37,001 nt of DNA, taken from contig JAHDEL010000033.1 of assembly GCA_020628855.1 (NCBI GenBank), forward strand, positions 1 through 37,001, read 5' to 3'. Source of the DNA: Saprospiraceae bacterium. GTDB taxonomy: Bacteria > Bacteroidota > Bacteroidia > Chitinophagales > Saprospiraceae. The position numbers and the translations under genes were made by a program. Shown piece by piece: positions 8,109 to 16,183 of the stretch (the stretch's first letter is position 1; the number at the start of each line of letters is the position of its first letter). The notes beneath the pieces were generated by a model. The model searched no databases, was not told where the DNA came from, and saw only the letters and a program-made list of their open reading frames with translations.

Positions 8109-9515
8109 CTAAAAAGCTATACTAGAATTGAAGTAATAGCCACGTTCTCCTTGTTGCGTAATTCCATACTCCATGGAGAAGAAATAATTATTGAAAAGGA
8201 TAAAATCTAAGGCTGGCCCGTACCCATAGAACCAAGTGTTATTTAGGGAGTTAGTCTCACTGTAAGTAGGTTCATTAACATAGGCAAAGTCATAATTCAT
8301 TCGAACAAAGACTTGCACAGGTACGCTACGTATTTGTTTTGGTAACCAGTCGAACAGTTTAATCGTAGTTTCGAAAACAGAAACATTGAAGTGATTCTTG
8401 GATATAATATAATCTGGTCCATCCATCACATACAGATCATAACCAGTAACAATAAAACTTCCCCAACCTAACCCTGAGTTATTAGAGTAAGGCATGATTT
8501 GCTTTGATAGATTGGTTCTTGCCTTCCAACGACTGCCTACTGAACAACGCGACCAAAACTTTCTGAATAAGGAGACATTTCCTTCTAAGAAAGTATTATC
8601 AATCTGGTTAAATAAAAACATGCCTTCTTTTTTCACATTGAATCTTAACTTATACCCATCTCTAGGATAGAGACGATAATCAGTACGATCATACTGAAGG
8701 TCATATTCGAAGAAAAAGAATTTGAGTTGTGTTTTGCTATTCAGGAAATAGTCTGGGTTCAAAGTATTAGCTACTATATCATCAATTGTATTTTGATGAA
8801 ATTCCACCCTGAAGACTTGGTCTAAGAAAGTATTAGGACGATGAAGCAGTTTGGCCCCAGCTCGAAACCGTTTTAACAATACCCTTTCGTCCTCGTCTTT
8901 ATAGAAGAGCGGTTTATTATTTTCGGTTATGTAACCAATCTCTCTCCGATCAGAATAAAAGAGGTTAGCTCCAAGACCCCAATCACCATTGCCGAAGATA
9001 TTTGGCAAATCATATGTTAGCTCCGCCTTCCTGGTATAACCAGTGTGTAGGACGACCTTCATTTTATCTCTGCGCCCTGTGAGGTTGTAATGGGCCACTC
9101 GAAAACCATAAATCAACCTATCTGGACTTCCATTAAACTCTTGCCACCAAACATTGAAATTTCTGTCCGCTAGCTCAAGAATGGGCACAGGAAACAAATA
9201 CCAATTTTCTACACAAGTATAATTGAGAATAACAGTTGTACTGTCAAGAGAATACACTGGATCAATTTCTAAAGAGTTAAATAGACCTGTACCTAGGAGT
9301 TGTTGTTTGGCATTTTCAAAACTTTCATTCAGCGAACGCTTAGCAAGGATATCACCTGGTCGAAGAGATCCTTCTCTATAGATTGTTTCTAGTTGTGTTC
9401 GTTTATTACCAGATACAATTATTGTGTCAAGAACAATAGTTTGAGATATTACCGATTGACTAAGGCAAAATGCAAAACTGTAAAAGATGATCTTTAGCAG
9501 GAAATGCCTAAACAT
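8109..9515 (-). CDS. Omp85/BamA-TamA family outer-membrane protein with a single POTRA domain
   Basis: A 468-residue protein with an N-terminal signal peptide (about 1-24, cleavage near VISQ), one POTRA-like domain (about 27-100; IIVSGNKRTQLETIYRE then GDIL), and a beta-barrel of about 350 residues. The barrel carries the Omp85 marks YPRDGYKLRF (about 280) and a VTGYDLYVMDG segment (about 370) resembling the lid-lock RGY motif. It ends in Phe, as barrel proteins recognised by the BAM machinery usually do. It is shorter than BamA, which has five POTRA domains, so it is more likely a specialised insertase or translocator. Its ATG lies inside the end of the upstream CBS gene (8-base overlap), indicating co-translation. 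Confidence 0.82.
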   Translation of the reverse strand: MFRHFLLKIIFYSFAFCLSQSVISQTIVLDTIIVSGNKRTQLETIYREGSLRPGDILAKRSLNESFENAKQQLLGTGLFNSLEIDPVYSLDSTTVILNYTCVENWYLFPVPILELADRNFNVWWQEFNGSPDRLIYGFRVAHYNLTGRRDKMKVVLHTGYTRKAELTYDLPNIFGNGDWGLGANLFYSDRREIGYITENNKPLFYKDEDERVLLKRFRAGAKLLHRPNTFLDQVFRVEFHQNTIDDIVANTLNPDYFLNSKTQLKFFFFEYDLQYDRTDYRLYPRDGYKLRFNVKKEGMFLFNQIDNTFLEGNVSLFRKFWSRCSVGSRWKARTNLSKQIMPYSNNSGLGWGSFIVTGYDLYVMDGPDYIISKNHFNVSVFETTIKLFDWLPKQIRSVPVQVFVRMNYDFAYVNEPTYSETNSLNNTWFYGYGPALDFILFNNYFFSMEYGITQQGERGYYFNSSIAF

Positions 9516-10170
9516 TGAGGTAAGTCATAAGATGATCATAGCGCTCCTTAAGTGCATCCACATGTTCGTGACTAGTGAAGCTAGCTACTATTTCATAACC
9601 GTATCGCTCAAAAGTTGCTAGAATAAACTGTATATCAAACTTGTTAACCTTGAGTGTAATCCTGAGATGCTCTTGATCTTTTCCGTCTGAAAGAAAGCAT
9701 GATAGTATAGCAGCATTCTCGGATTCAACGATTTGACTGATTTCGGACATGGTATATCCATTTCTCTTTGTTTCCACCACAATTATGGCTCCATGTTCTC
9801 TGACAGAAAAACTTGTTGCAAATGTTTTGAAAATATTCTCTTGGGTAACAATCCCTCTAAATTGCCCTTCTTTGTTGAGTACAGGAACCATTGACCAACC
9901 TTGATCACCAAGAAATTTGATTATATCAAAAATATGATCGATCGGTGCAACATGTTCAATCAGTCCATGTACAATATGGTCGCCAATACTATCAGCCTCA
10001 TTTAGACTCAATAGCTTGTTTTCGCTAACGATCGCTATGACATTATTATCATTATCTATGACGGGAATTTCGCTGAGCCTATAGACTTCCAGCATATCAA
10101 GGACCTGACTTACTGAATCAGACACCTTAGCAGGAAGAACACTTTTGGATATAAGGTTTCGGGCAATCAT
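9508..10170 (-). CDS. CBS-pair protein with C-terminal ACT-like domain
   Basis: A 220-residue cytoplasmic protein. Two CBS repeats fill about 1-60 and 65-125 (first SDSVSQVLDMLEVYRLSEIPVID, second PIDHIFDIIKFLGDQGWSMVP with VTQENIF). Residues 130-215 look like an ACT-type ligand-binding fold. It resembles the CBS protein that, as I recall, commonly precedes NAD kinase, isoprenyl transferase and bamA in Bacteroidota. Here none of those follow; the stop overlaps the start of a one-POTRA Omp85-like gene instead. A regulatory role, with adenine nucleotide bound by the CBS pair, is the usual inference for the family. Its target is unknown. Confidence 0.8.
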   Translation of the reverse strand: MIARNLISKSVLPAKVSDSVSQVLDMLEVYRLSEIPVIDNDNNVIAIVSENKLLSLNEADSIGDHIVHGLIEHVAPIDHIFDIIKFLGDQGWSMVPVLNKEGQFRGIVTQENIFKTFATSFSVREHGAIIVVETKRNGYTMSEISQIVESENAAILSCFLSDGKDQEHLRITLKVNKFDIQFILATFERYGYEIVASFTSHEHVDALKERYDHLMTYLNV

Positions 10171-10210
10171 AGGGCTTTCTTAAATTAACGCATTACATCA
10201 CGTATCGTTA

Positions 10211-10218
10211 CAAAGGTC
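10211..10218 (-). promoter_or_regulatory. Weak candidate -7 element for the CBS/Omp85 pair
   Basis: On the minus strand this reads GACCTTTG, one base off the TAnnTTTG consensus, 41 bases before the CBS gene's ATG. No good -33 TTG lies at the expected distance. Confidence 0.3.
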
Positions 10219-10257
10219 TATAATTTTAATAGAAATTTATAGTATTCTGTCGTCTAG

Positions 10258-10776
10258 CTACCAGCCTATGAGTAATCCTAGAAGAAGGATTGGTCCTTCT
10301 CCTGTAGGCTCTCCTTCTGTATTGATGTTCCATTCCATACCAAAAGCTAAGGAAGGGCGTAAGATTATTTGATTATCTATTGCTAAGAAAAGAAGTTCTG
10401 CAGTCGGTTGTACAACCGTTAGCTTCGTCTCTCCACAAGAACTAATTGCATCTGTTGTATTACACCAATTTACTTTATTTCTCCAAACATCAATCCTCAG
10501 CCCTAAAGACCATCTTGGTAGTACAGCATAATTTTACCCTATACTGCCTCCCAGCCCCCAACCTTTTTCAGAGTCTTGAACACCAAGATCTCTATGGTCA
10601 AAGAGGTTGACTCCTAGACGCATATTCAGTGTATGTTTTTCATTCAATGAATGTTCTACTCTTAACCCTGGAATCAGACCAGTTGGATATGCCTGAAGCT
10701 CAATATTGATTTTGATTTGTGCGGAACCAATCGATAAAACACTGAGCTTAAAAAGAAGGATAACAATGATTCTCAT
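10258..10776 (-). pseudogene. Small outer-membrane beta-barrel gene interrupted by an in-frame TAA
   Basis: From ATG 10776 a signal peptide (MRIIVILLFKLSVLSIGSAQ) leads into a barrel-like sequence that stops at TAA 10536-10534 after ...GLGGSIG. Reading on in the same frame gives another 91 codons with no further stop and with clear barrel character (for example NYAVLPRWSLGLRIDVWRN) until TAG at 10260-10258. Together the two parts make about 172 residues, the length of the neighbouring small barrels. One base change, TAA to TAT or TAC, would restore a GY pair. The gene is therefore either a recent nonsense pseudogene or the victim of a base-calling error. It starts 4 bases after the TfoX-like gene and looks like the last gene of that operon. 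Confidence 0.75.
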
Positions 10777-10780
10777 GGTA

Positions 10781-11152
10781 TTATCTTTTCTTTTTCTTCC
10801 GTGCACTTTTCTTTGCTAATGGATTAAAATCTAAAGCAAGTTGTATCCAAAATTCTAAATCTTCATGCATATCAAATCCTTCAGGCGTGATAAAGATGTA
10901 GCCCTTCATGGGTCGTCCTGTAAAGTCCATCGGTAAAGTATGTTCTTTCTGTATGGCAGTAGGGTAGGCATCTTCTCCGATTCTGAGCATTAAGAGAGAG
11001 TCACCGTATTTTTTATCAATATGGATGCCACAGAGCATCTTTTCATCCACAAAGAAGACTTTACCTCCCATCATGTTTCTGTCTGTAAAAGGAGCCTTTT
11101 TCTCCGAAAGAACCTGTCTTATCCTTTCTACCTGATATTCGTCGTAAGCCAT
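10781..11152 (-). CDS. TfoX N-terminal-domain protein
   Basis: A 123-residue protein matching the TfoX/Sxy N-terminal domain: RNMMGGKVFFVDEKMLCGI in its first third and RPMKGYIFITPEGF later are typical. It lacks the C-terminal DNA-binding half of full competence regulator Sxy, so a competence role should not be assumed. The C-terminus is strongly basic (KKSARKKKKR). A longer frame exists upstream to 11293, but that part overlaps the next barrel gene and is not TfoX-like. The ATG at 11152 places the start exactly where the domain begins, 28 bases after the upstream stop. Confidence 0.85.
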   Translation of the reverse strand: MAYDEYQVERIRQVLSEKKAPFTDRNMMGGKVFFVDEKMLCGIHIDKKYGDSLLMLRIGEDAYPTAIQKEHTLPMDFTGRPMKGYIFITPEGFDMHEDLEFWIQLALDFNPLAKKSARKKKKR

Positions 11153-11180
11153 CAGAATGAATTCTATACCCAAGATACAT

Positions 11181-11687
11181 TTAATACAGAATTGGACGTG
11201 ATTTCCTTCGACGTTTTCCCAACCAAATAGAAACCCCCAAATAAAGCTCAAAAGAGGGGCTTCGACCTCTAGAATGACTAGCTCTAGCCCCAAAAGATAA
11301 CACTGTTCTAGGGTTGATTTTGTATTGCATTTCTAAATAAGGGCTCACACTTAGATGATGATTATAAGTAGAAGATTCTATGAAATACTTCTCTTTGGTA
11401 TAAAACAAATCGATCCCCGTCCATAATGAGAACCTACCTGATTGAATGAGTCGATACCTCACACCGAGATGAGTTCTTATGGTACTAGCATTAAACTGAC
11501 CACCTACGCTCAATTCTATCCTTTGAGAAAGTTGCTTGTTCAATGAAAGCCCAGCAAGGAAGCCATATTGGCTATGGTAACTTGTGTTAGCTTGTATCCT
11601 AAAGCTACGATACTTTGGTTTTTCAGTTACTTGACTAAAGCCAACACAAGTAATCGAGCTAAGAAGAATAATTAGGAGTATTCTCAC
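11181..11687 (-). CDS. Small outer-membrane beta-barrel protein (unnamed)
   Basis: A 168-residue protein with an N-terminal signal peptide (about 1-19, ending GFSQ) followed by alternating polar/aromatic strands typical of an 8-stranded barrel (for example RIELSVGGQFNAS and GVRYRLIQSGRFSLWTG). The start codon is GTG at 11687, 9 bases after the preceding barrel gene's stop. It forms an operon with another small barrel upstream and the TfoX-like gene and broken barrel downstream. I do not recognise a named family, and its ligand or structural role is unknown. The basic C-terminus (RRRKSRP) is unusual for a barrel, where an aromatic last residue (here Tyr) is expected. Confidence 0.72.
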   Translation of the reverse strand: MRILLIILLSSITCVGFSQVTEKPKYRSFRIQANTSYHSQYGFLAGLSLNKQLSQRIELSVGGQFNASTIRTHLGVRYRLIQSGRFSLWTGIDLFYTKEKYFIESSTYNHHLSVSPYLEMQYKINPRTVLSFGARASHSRGRSPSFELYLGVSIWLGKRRRKSRPILY

Positions 11688-11696
11688 TTTGCAGAA

Positions 11697-12230
11697 TTAT
11701 TGTTTACCAAAGCTATATTTCACACCAAGGTTAAAATTGTCTACAAATCGAATTCTATCTCGAGGTAAGAAATCTATTCTTCCGGACTCTGTTGCGAGAT
11801 TATAATTAGGACGGAAACCAAACTGTAGCTCAAATTTATCATTGAGTCGATAGTTGAGTTCGATCGGTATTTCCACATTGACTCTCCTCGTATCTGGGAA
11901 GTTAAATGCCCTAAAATAGGAGTGCTCAAACGAAATACCAGCACCTAGCTCCAAAGAAAGACGTTTTCCACTTAGTACTTCATGCTGGACACCTAGTCTA
12001 AATCCTTTTGCTCTAAATCTATTCCCAAAAACACCTGCATATAGAGAGGTCTTGTCAGAGGTGTTGAGGTGTCCATTCAGCTCATATCTTGTTCCATTGA
12101 AAGCAACAGCATTGAGACTTAATCCAAATTTGGGTTTAGTAAGACTTTCATCACTACTATTAGAGTGTTGAGCACCTAACCAGGTGCAAGTAGAAATAAC
12201 GAGTACGCAGAAAGTGAGTAATTTTTTCAT
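11697..12230 (-). CDS. Small outer-membrane beta-barrel protein (unnamed)
   Basis: A 177-residue protein with a signal peptide (about 1-20, ending LGAQ) and barrel-like strands (LNAVAFNGTRYELNG, SLYAGVFGNRFRAKG, KFELQFGFRPNYN), ending VKYSFGKQ. It is the first gene of the small-barrel/TfoX cluster, and its start codon is preceded by a striking inverted repeat. It resembles its downstream neighbours in size and layout, which suggests a family of tandem small barrels. Function unknown. Confidence 0.72.
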   Translation of the reverse strand: MKKLLTFCVLVISTCTWLGAQHSNSSDESLTKPKFGLSLNAVAFNGTRYELNGHLNTSDKTSLYAGVFGNRFRAKGFRLGVQHEVLSGKRLSLELGAGISFEHSYFRAFNFPDTRRVNVEIPIELNYRLNDKFELQFGFRPNYNLATESGRIDFLPRDRIRFVDNFNLGVKYSFGKQ

Positions 12231-12232
12231 AT

Positions 12233-12267
12233 CTAGATGTCATTTTTTTAATTCTTACGACATCTAG
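12233..12267 (-). promoter_or_regulatory. 9-bp perfect inverted repeat beside the barrel gene's start codon
   Basis: CTAGATGTC (12233-12241) and GACATCTAG (12259-12267) are perfect inverted arms with a 17-base A/T-rich spacer, beginning 2 bases before the ATG of the small-barrel gene. It could be an operator for a dimeric repressor, or a leader hairpin that hides the start. Confidence 0.5.
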
Positions 12268-12277
12268 AAAACAAGCC

Positions 12278-12316
12278 TTTGTGTATTAAGAGAAGTATAA
12301 CACTTCTTAACACAAA
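12278..12316 (-). terminator. Imperfect hairpin after the aldehyde dehydrogenase gene
   Basis: TTTGTGT-TTAAG-AAGT pairs with ACTT-CTTAA-ACACAAA across a short loop, with small bulges, 20 bases after the dehydrogenase stop on the minus strand. No good T run follows, so it may attenuate rather than terminate. Confidence 0.3.
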
Positions 12317-12335
12317 TAGGACTCACTATATACTC

Positions 12336-13865
12336 TTAAAGATCAAATTTGATCCCTTGAGCGAGAGGTACAGTATCACTATAGTTGATGGTGTTTGTTT
12401 GTCTTCTCATGTAAGCTTTCCAGGAATCTGAGCCAGATTCCCTACCACCTCCTGTCTCTTTCTCTCCACCAAAGGCACCACCAATCTCTGCACCACTTGT
12501 ACCAATATTGACATTAGCTATACCACAATCCGAACCAGCACAAGAAAGGAAGTATTCTGCATCTTTCAAGTTATTAGTCATGATTGCAGAGGATAATCCC
12601 TGTGGCACTTCATTTTGGATGGCTACAGCATCATTTAAGTCACCAGAATATTTGACCAAGTAAAGTATTGGAGCAAATGTTTCATGATGTACTATAGGTT
12701 TGTCATGCGCTATCTCGGCAATACATGGCTTGACATAACAGCCGCTTGCATAGTCAGAGCCCTCAAGTACTCCGCCTTCAACCACGAAGCTACCACCTTG
12801 TTCTTTCACCGACTCTATAGCTTTGAGATAGGTAGCTACGGCATCTTTATCGATGAGAGGTCCGACATGATTATTTTCATCTAATGGATTTCCTATTCTT
12901 AACTGACCATAAGCTTTGGCCATGTTTTCTTTAACTGTATCATACATTGATTCGTGGATAATAAGTCTTCTAGTAGAAGTACAACGCTGACCACAAGTGC
13001 CCACCGCACCAAAGACCGCTCCAGTTAGCACAACCTTCAAATCAGCAGAAGGAGTAATTATGATAGCATTATTTCCACCTAACTCTAGTAATGATTTTCC
13101 AAGTCTCTGTGCCACTGTAGCACCGACTATCTTACCCATTCTACTAGATCCTGTAGCAGATATTAACGGTATTCTACCATCAGTAGTCATCCACTCTCCA
13201 ACCTTATAATCGCCGGTGATAATACAAGATACACCTTCAGGGACGTTGTTGGTTTTCAGAACATCGATAAAGATATTCTGACAAGCAACAGAACACAAAG
13301 GCGTCTTCTCACTACCTTTCCATACACAGACATCTCCACAAACAAAGGCTATCATCGAATTCCACGACCAAACAGCCACTGGAAAATTGAAGGCAGAAAT
13401 AATACCTACAACACCCAAAGGATGCCACTGCTCATACATACGATGATCAGGTCTTTCTGAGTGCATTGTCAAGCCATAGAGTTGTCTAGAAAGACCAACT
13501 GCAAAATCACAGATATCAATCATTTCTTGCACTTCTCCCCAGCCTTCTTGAAGGCTTTTCCCCATTTCGTAAGATACCAGTCTGCCTAATGCATCCTTAT
13601 GCTTTCTTAAAGCATCACCGTATTGTCTGACTATCTCACCACGTTGAGGAGCAGGCATTTTCCTCCACGTTTTGAATGCATCTTGAGCAGCATCCATCAC
13701 TTCTGCATATTGTTTATCAGTTGTGACACTCACCTCACCAATGAGTTTGCCGTCCACAGGAGAATATGAAGCAATATATTGACCTGAATCGACTGATTTT
13801 TGACCAGTTGATGTTCCAGCGTTTTTCGCTTCTAGGCCTAGAGATTTAAGAAAAGATGTATCCAT
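12336..13865 (-). CDS. Aldehyde dehydrogenase, ALDH7 / aminoadipate-semialdehyde dehydrogenase type
   Basis: A 509-residue NAD(P)-dependent aldehyde dehydrogenase closest in feel to the ALDH7 (antiquitin, piperideine-6-carboxylate dehydrogenase) branch. Marks are FNFPVAVWSWN (about 165), KGSEKTPL, ISATGSSRMG (cofactor loop, about 240), LELGGNNA with the general-base Glu (about 259) and GQRCTSTRRL with the catalytic Cys (about 294). HHETFAPILY and the C-terminal ETGGGRESGSDSWKAYMRR also fit ALDH7. The expected role is oxidation of alpha-aminoadipate semialdehyde in lysine breakdown, though other aldehydes are possible. It is a single-gene unit with its own promoter 38 bases upstream. No other lysine-degradation gene is visible nearby. 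Confidence 0.88.
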   Translation of the reverse strand: MDTSFLKSLGLEAKNAGTSTGQKSVDSGQYIASYSPVDGKLIGEVSVTTDKQYAEVMDAAQDAFKTWRKMPAPQRGEIVRQYGDALRKHKDALGRLVSYEMGKSLQEGWGEVQEMIDICDFAVGLSRQLYGLTMHSERPDHRMYEQWHPLGVVGIISAFNFPVAVWSWNSMIAFVCGDVCVWKGSEKTPLCSVACQNIFIDVLKTNNVPEGVSCIITGDYKVGEWMTTDGRIPLISATGSSRMGKIVGATVAQRLGKSLLELGGNNAIIITPSADLKVVLTGAVFGAVGTCGQRCTSTRRLIIHESMYDTVKENMAKAYGQLRIGNPLDENNHVGPLIDKDAVATYLKAIESVKEQGGSFVVEGGVLEGSDYASGCYVKPCIAEIAHDKPIVHHETFAPILYLVKYSGDLNDAVAIQNEVPQGLSSAIMTNNLKDAEYFLSCAGSDCGIANVNIGTSGAEIGGAFGGEKETGGGRESGSDSWKAYMRRQTNTINYSDTVPLAQGIKFDL

Positions 13866-13903
13866 AGTTTAGAGTGTAATAAGTGTTTGAAATATTGAAG
13901 GCA

Positions 13904-13911
13904 CAAAGGTA
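13904..13911 (-). promoter_or_regulatory. Candidate -7 promoter element for the aldehyde dehydrogenase
   Basis: On the minus strand this reads TACCTTTG, a full match to the Bacteroidota TAnnTTTG element, 38 bases before the ATG and inside the 66-base gap after gldH. A TTG lies only 15 bases upstream, closer than the usual 19-20, so the -33 part is doubtful. Confidence 0.5.
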
Positions 13912-13931
13912 ATAGAAGAAGTGAACCAATT

Positions 13932-14402
13932 CTAATCTTCAATAACTTCTGAGATTCTGAATGCCAAATTGTGCAAAGAAGGTAGCTCTTGCATTCTAGA
14001 ATACTGGCCAAATGTTATAGTGTATGTTCCAGCTTCTTTAAACTTTGTTGACTTGCTAAGCACCACTCTCAGATCGCACATTTCTCCATTACAGTCTCCA
14101 TGCCACTTGCCTTTATTGTCTGCAAAATTGACTGGGAGTTGTTGGTCTGTTTGTTTCCCATTTGGAAACAGAGTAGTAACGAGTAAGTACACATTCTGAT
14201 AAGCGTAATCTGTGTCATGTGTAATGTCAAGGAAGAGGTCATATCTAGATAATGTATCTTCTACCACAAATGTATTTCCAAACTCTGCAGTTTTATGCCA
14301 GCTTCCTTTCTCAAAAGAAATTGTATTCTCAAAGTAATATTCTTCAGAACATGATGAAAGAAGGCTAAGCAGAAGGAAACAGTATAGCACTCTAACCACC
14401 AT
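13932..14402 (-). CDS. gldH: Gliding motility lipoprotein GldH
   Basis: A 156-residue lipoprotein: the signal peptide [18 protein letters not shown] ends in a lipobox with the lipid-bearing Cys at residue 18. The body matches the GldH pattern: YDLFLDITHDTDYAYQNVYL, then PNGKQTDQQ, GKWHGDCNGE and a final AGTYTITFGQYSRMQELP segment. In Flavobacterium johnsoniae GldH is one of the lipoproteins required for gliding and type IX secretion; its biochemical job is unclear. The ATG at 14402 shares its A with the dnaJ stop (TGATG), which indicates translational coupling to dnaJ. A TTG three bases earlier is not needed. Two extra Cys (in GDCNGEMCD) could form a disulfide. Confidence 0.88.
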   Translation of the reverse strand: MVVRVLYCFLLLSLLSSCSEEYYFENTISFEKGSWHKTAEFGNTFVVEDTLSRYDLFLDITHDTDYAYQNVYLLVTTLFPNGKQTDQQLPVNFADNKGKWHGDCNGEMCDLRVVLSKSTKFKEAGTYTITFGQYSRMQELPSLHNLAFRISEVIED

Positions 14403-15556
14403 CAATTGAAATAGTCTTTCATACGTTCAAAAAAGCCCTTTTCTTTTGTTCCAGGTGTTGGCTGGAAGTTAGGCATGGTACGCAACTTTTCCATTAATTC
14501 TTTTTCTTCATCAGTCAAAGCTTTCGGAGTCCAGATATTGACATTGATGAGCTCATCACCGTTTCCATAAGCTTGGACACTTGGCAAACCTTTCCCTCTT
14601 AATCTGAAGATTTTGCCAGCTGGAGTACCAGGTGGCACTTTGATCTTTACTTTACCTGTCAAAGTAGGTACCTCAACAGAAGTACCTAAGGCCGCGTCTG
14701 CAAAGTTGAGAAAGAGGTCATAAATTATATTTTGACCATCTCTACTGAAGTGCTCGTGTTCTTTCTCTTCAATATTGATCAGGAGATCACCATTTGGTCC
14801 ACCTCTCTTGCCAGCATTACCTTTTCCTCTCATGGAGAGTTGCATTCCTGCTTCAACGCCAGCAGGTATCTCTATTTCTATAGTATCTTCAGCATGATTG
14901 GTGCCATCACCCTTGCACTTAGAACAAGTAGCTGTTATCTGCTTACCAGCACCATTACAAGTTGGGCAGAGAACCGTAGTTTGCATTTGCCCCAAGAAGG
15001 TTTGTTTTACTTGCCTCACATAACCACCGCCACCACAAGTCCCACAGGTTTGAGTTGACTTAGCATCTTTAGCGCCCGACCCATTGCACTGTTGACAAGT
15101 AACTTGTTTTTTTACCTTAATTTTCTTGGTGACACCTTCAGCAATTTCTTCTAAAGAAAGCGCCACTTTTATCCTGATGTTATTCCCTTTTTGACCACGT
15201 CTTGACCCAGTTCTTCTGCCACCTCCACCAAAGAAAGATTCGAAAGGACTTCCCTCATCTCCGAAAATGTTTCCAAATTGTTCAAAGATGTCTTCCATGT
15301 TCATACTTCCCCCCCCAAAACCACCTTGATTATTCACACCAGCATGACCAAATCGGTCATACCTTGCTTTCTTATCAGCATCAGAAAGTACTTCATATGC
15401 TTCTGCTGCTTCTTTGAATTTTTCTTCAGCTTCTTTATTATCTGGGTTTCTGTCTGGATGATATTTGAGAGCAACTTTTCTATATGCCTTCTTTATCGTT
15501 GCAGCATCCGCACCTTTATCTACACCAAGTATTTCGTAAAAATCTCGTTTAGCCAT
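14402..15556 (-). CDS. dnaJ: Chaperone DnaJ
   Basis: A 384-residue type I J-protein that stimulates DnaK ATPase and delivers unfolded proteins. Domain order is complete: the J domain (1-65, with HPD at 33-35), a Gly/Phe-rich linker (about 70-125), four CxxCxGxG zinc-binding repeats ([32 protein letters not shown], about 150-215) and the two C-terminal substrate-binding domains. ATG 15556 begins [10 protein letters not shown]; a TTG 15 bases earlier is not the likely start. It follows grpE by 4 bases and overlaps gldH by one. dnaK is not in the window. Confidence 0.97.
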   Translation of the reverse strand: MAKRDFYEILGVDKGADAATIKKAYRKVALKYHPDRNPDNKEAEEKFKEAAEAYEVLSDADKKARYDRFGHAGVNNQGGFGGGSMNMEDIFEQFGNIFGDEGSPFESFFGGGGRRTGSRRGQKGNNIRIKVALSLEEIAEGVTKKIKVKKQVTCQQCNGSGAKDAKSTQTCGTCGGGGYVRQVKQTFLGQMQTTVLCPTCNGAGKQITATCSKCKGDGTNHAEDTIEIEIPAGVEAGMQLSMRGKGNAGKRGGPNGDLLINIEEKEHEHFSRDGQNIIYDLFLNFADAALGTSVEVPTLTGKVKIKVPPGTPAGKIFRLRGKGLPSVQAYGNGDELINVNIWTPKALTDEEKELMEKLRTMPNFQPTPGTKEKGFFERMKDYFN

Positions 15557-15560
15557 GTTC

Positions 15561-16055
15561 TTATTTTCCAACCACTACTTTTGCATAGCGGATAATTTTA
15601 TCATTGAGTAAATAGCCTTTTTCTATAGTATCAATTACTTTACCTTTTAGCTCTTCAGAAGGTGAAGGAATCTCAGTAATAGCTTCATGAAGTTCAGGGT
15701 CAAAATCTTCTTGATTTGAAATCATTGGCGAAAGTCCAATGTTTTCTAGCGATCTATATAGCTTGTCATAGACAAGTTTTACGCCTTCACTAAATTGTTC
15801 TTCTGAGTCAGCGGCATCTGCACTTTTCTTAGCTCTATCAAAATCATCCAATACAGGTAGAATCGCATGTAAGGTTTCTTCAGCTGCATTCTTTCTCAGC
15901 TCCATCCTTTCTTTGATGTTCCTTTTCTTGTAGTTCTCAAACTCAGCATATAGCCTTAAGTACTTATCTTTTGCTTCGGCATTCTGTATCTCAAGTTCCT
16001 CAACCTTCGCTGTTAACTCTTCTTCTTTCTTTTCTTTCTTGGTTTTTCTTGGCAT
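15561..16055 (-). CDS. grpE: Nucleotide exchange factor GrpE
   Basis: A 164-residue GrpE that releases ADP from DnaK. It has the expected long, highly charged N-terminal coiled coil (about 1-75; [21 protein letters not shown] then [10 protein letters not shown]) and the compact beta domain with [10 protein letters not shown] and a C-terminal [16 protein letters not shown]. The start is ATG 16055 and the stop is 4 bases before dnaJ. A near-consensus Bacteroidota promoter lies about 64 bases upstream, so grpE-dnaJ-gldH is one transcription unit. No obvious CIRCE or other heat-shock operator is visible. Confidence 0.97.
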   Translation of the reverse strand: MPRKTKKEKKEEELTAKVEELEIQNAEAKDKYLRLYAEFENYKKRNIKERMELRKNAAEETLHAILPVLDDFDRAKKSADAADSEEQFSEGVKLVYDKLYRSLENIGLSPMISNQEDFDPELHEAITEIPSPSEELKGKVIDTIEKGYLLNDKIIRYAKVVVGK

Positions 16056-16118
16056 TTGCTCTTAATTTCAAATTAATTCCCAAAAATAGCTTCTGTCAAT
16101 AAGTATCAATCATTCTGC

Positions 16119-16148
16119 CAAAGCTATAATTGTGTCATTTTGTCACAA
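16119..16148 (-). promoter_or_regulatory. Near-consensus Bacteroidota promoter of grpE-dnaJ-gldH
   Basis: On the minus strand TTG (16148-16146) is followed after 19 bases by TAGCTTTG (16126-16119), matching the TTG-N19-TAnnTTTG primary sigma (RpoD-type) consensus of Bacteroidota. The -7 element lies about 64 bases before the grpE ATG. Confidence 0.8.
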
Positions 16149-16183
16149 CAAAGAAGAAAAGCAAGTAATTATGACTCTTAAAA

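Noticed and set aside
7944-8210. 88-codon plus-strand frame
   Set aside because: It starts with TTG, has no family features, and its last third is antisense to the C-terminus of the Omp85-like barrel.
11153-11293. Longer start for the TfoX-like gene
   Set aside because: The extra 47 residues overlap the barrel gene upstream and are unlike TfoX; ATG 11152 fits the domain.
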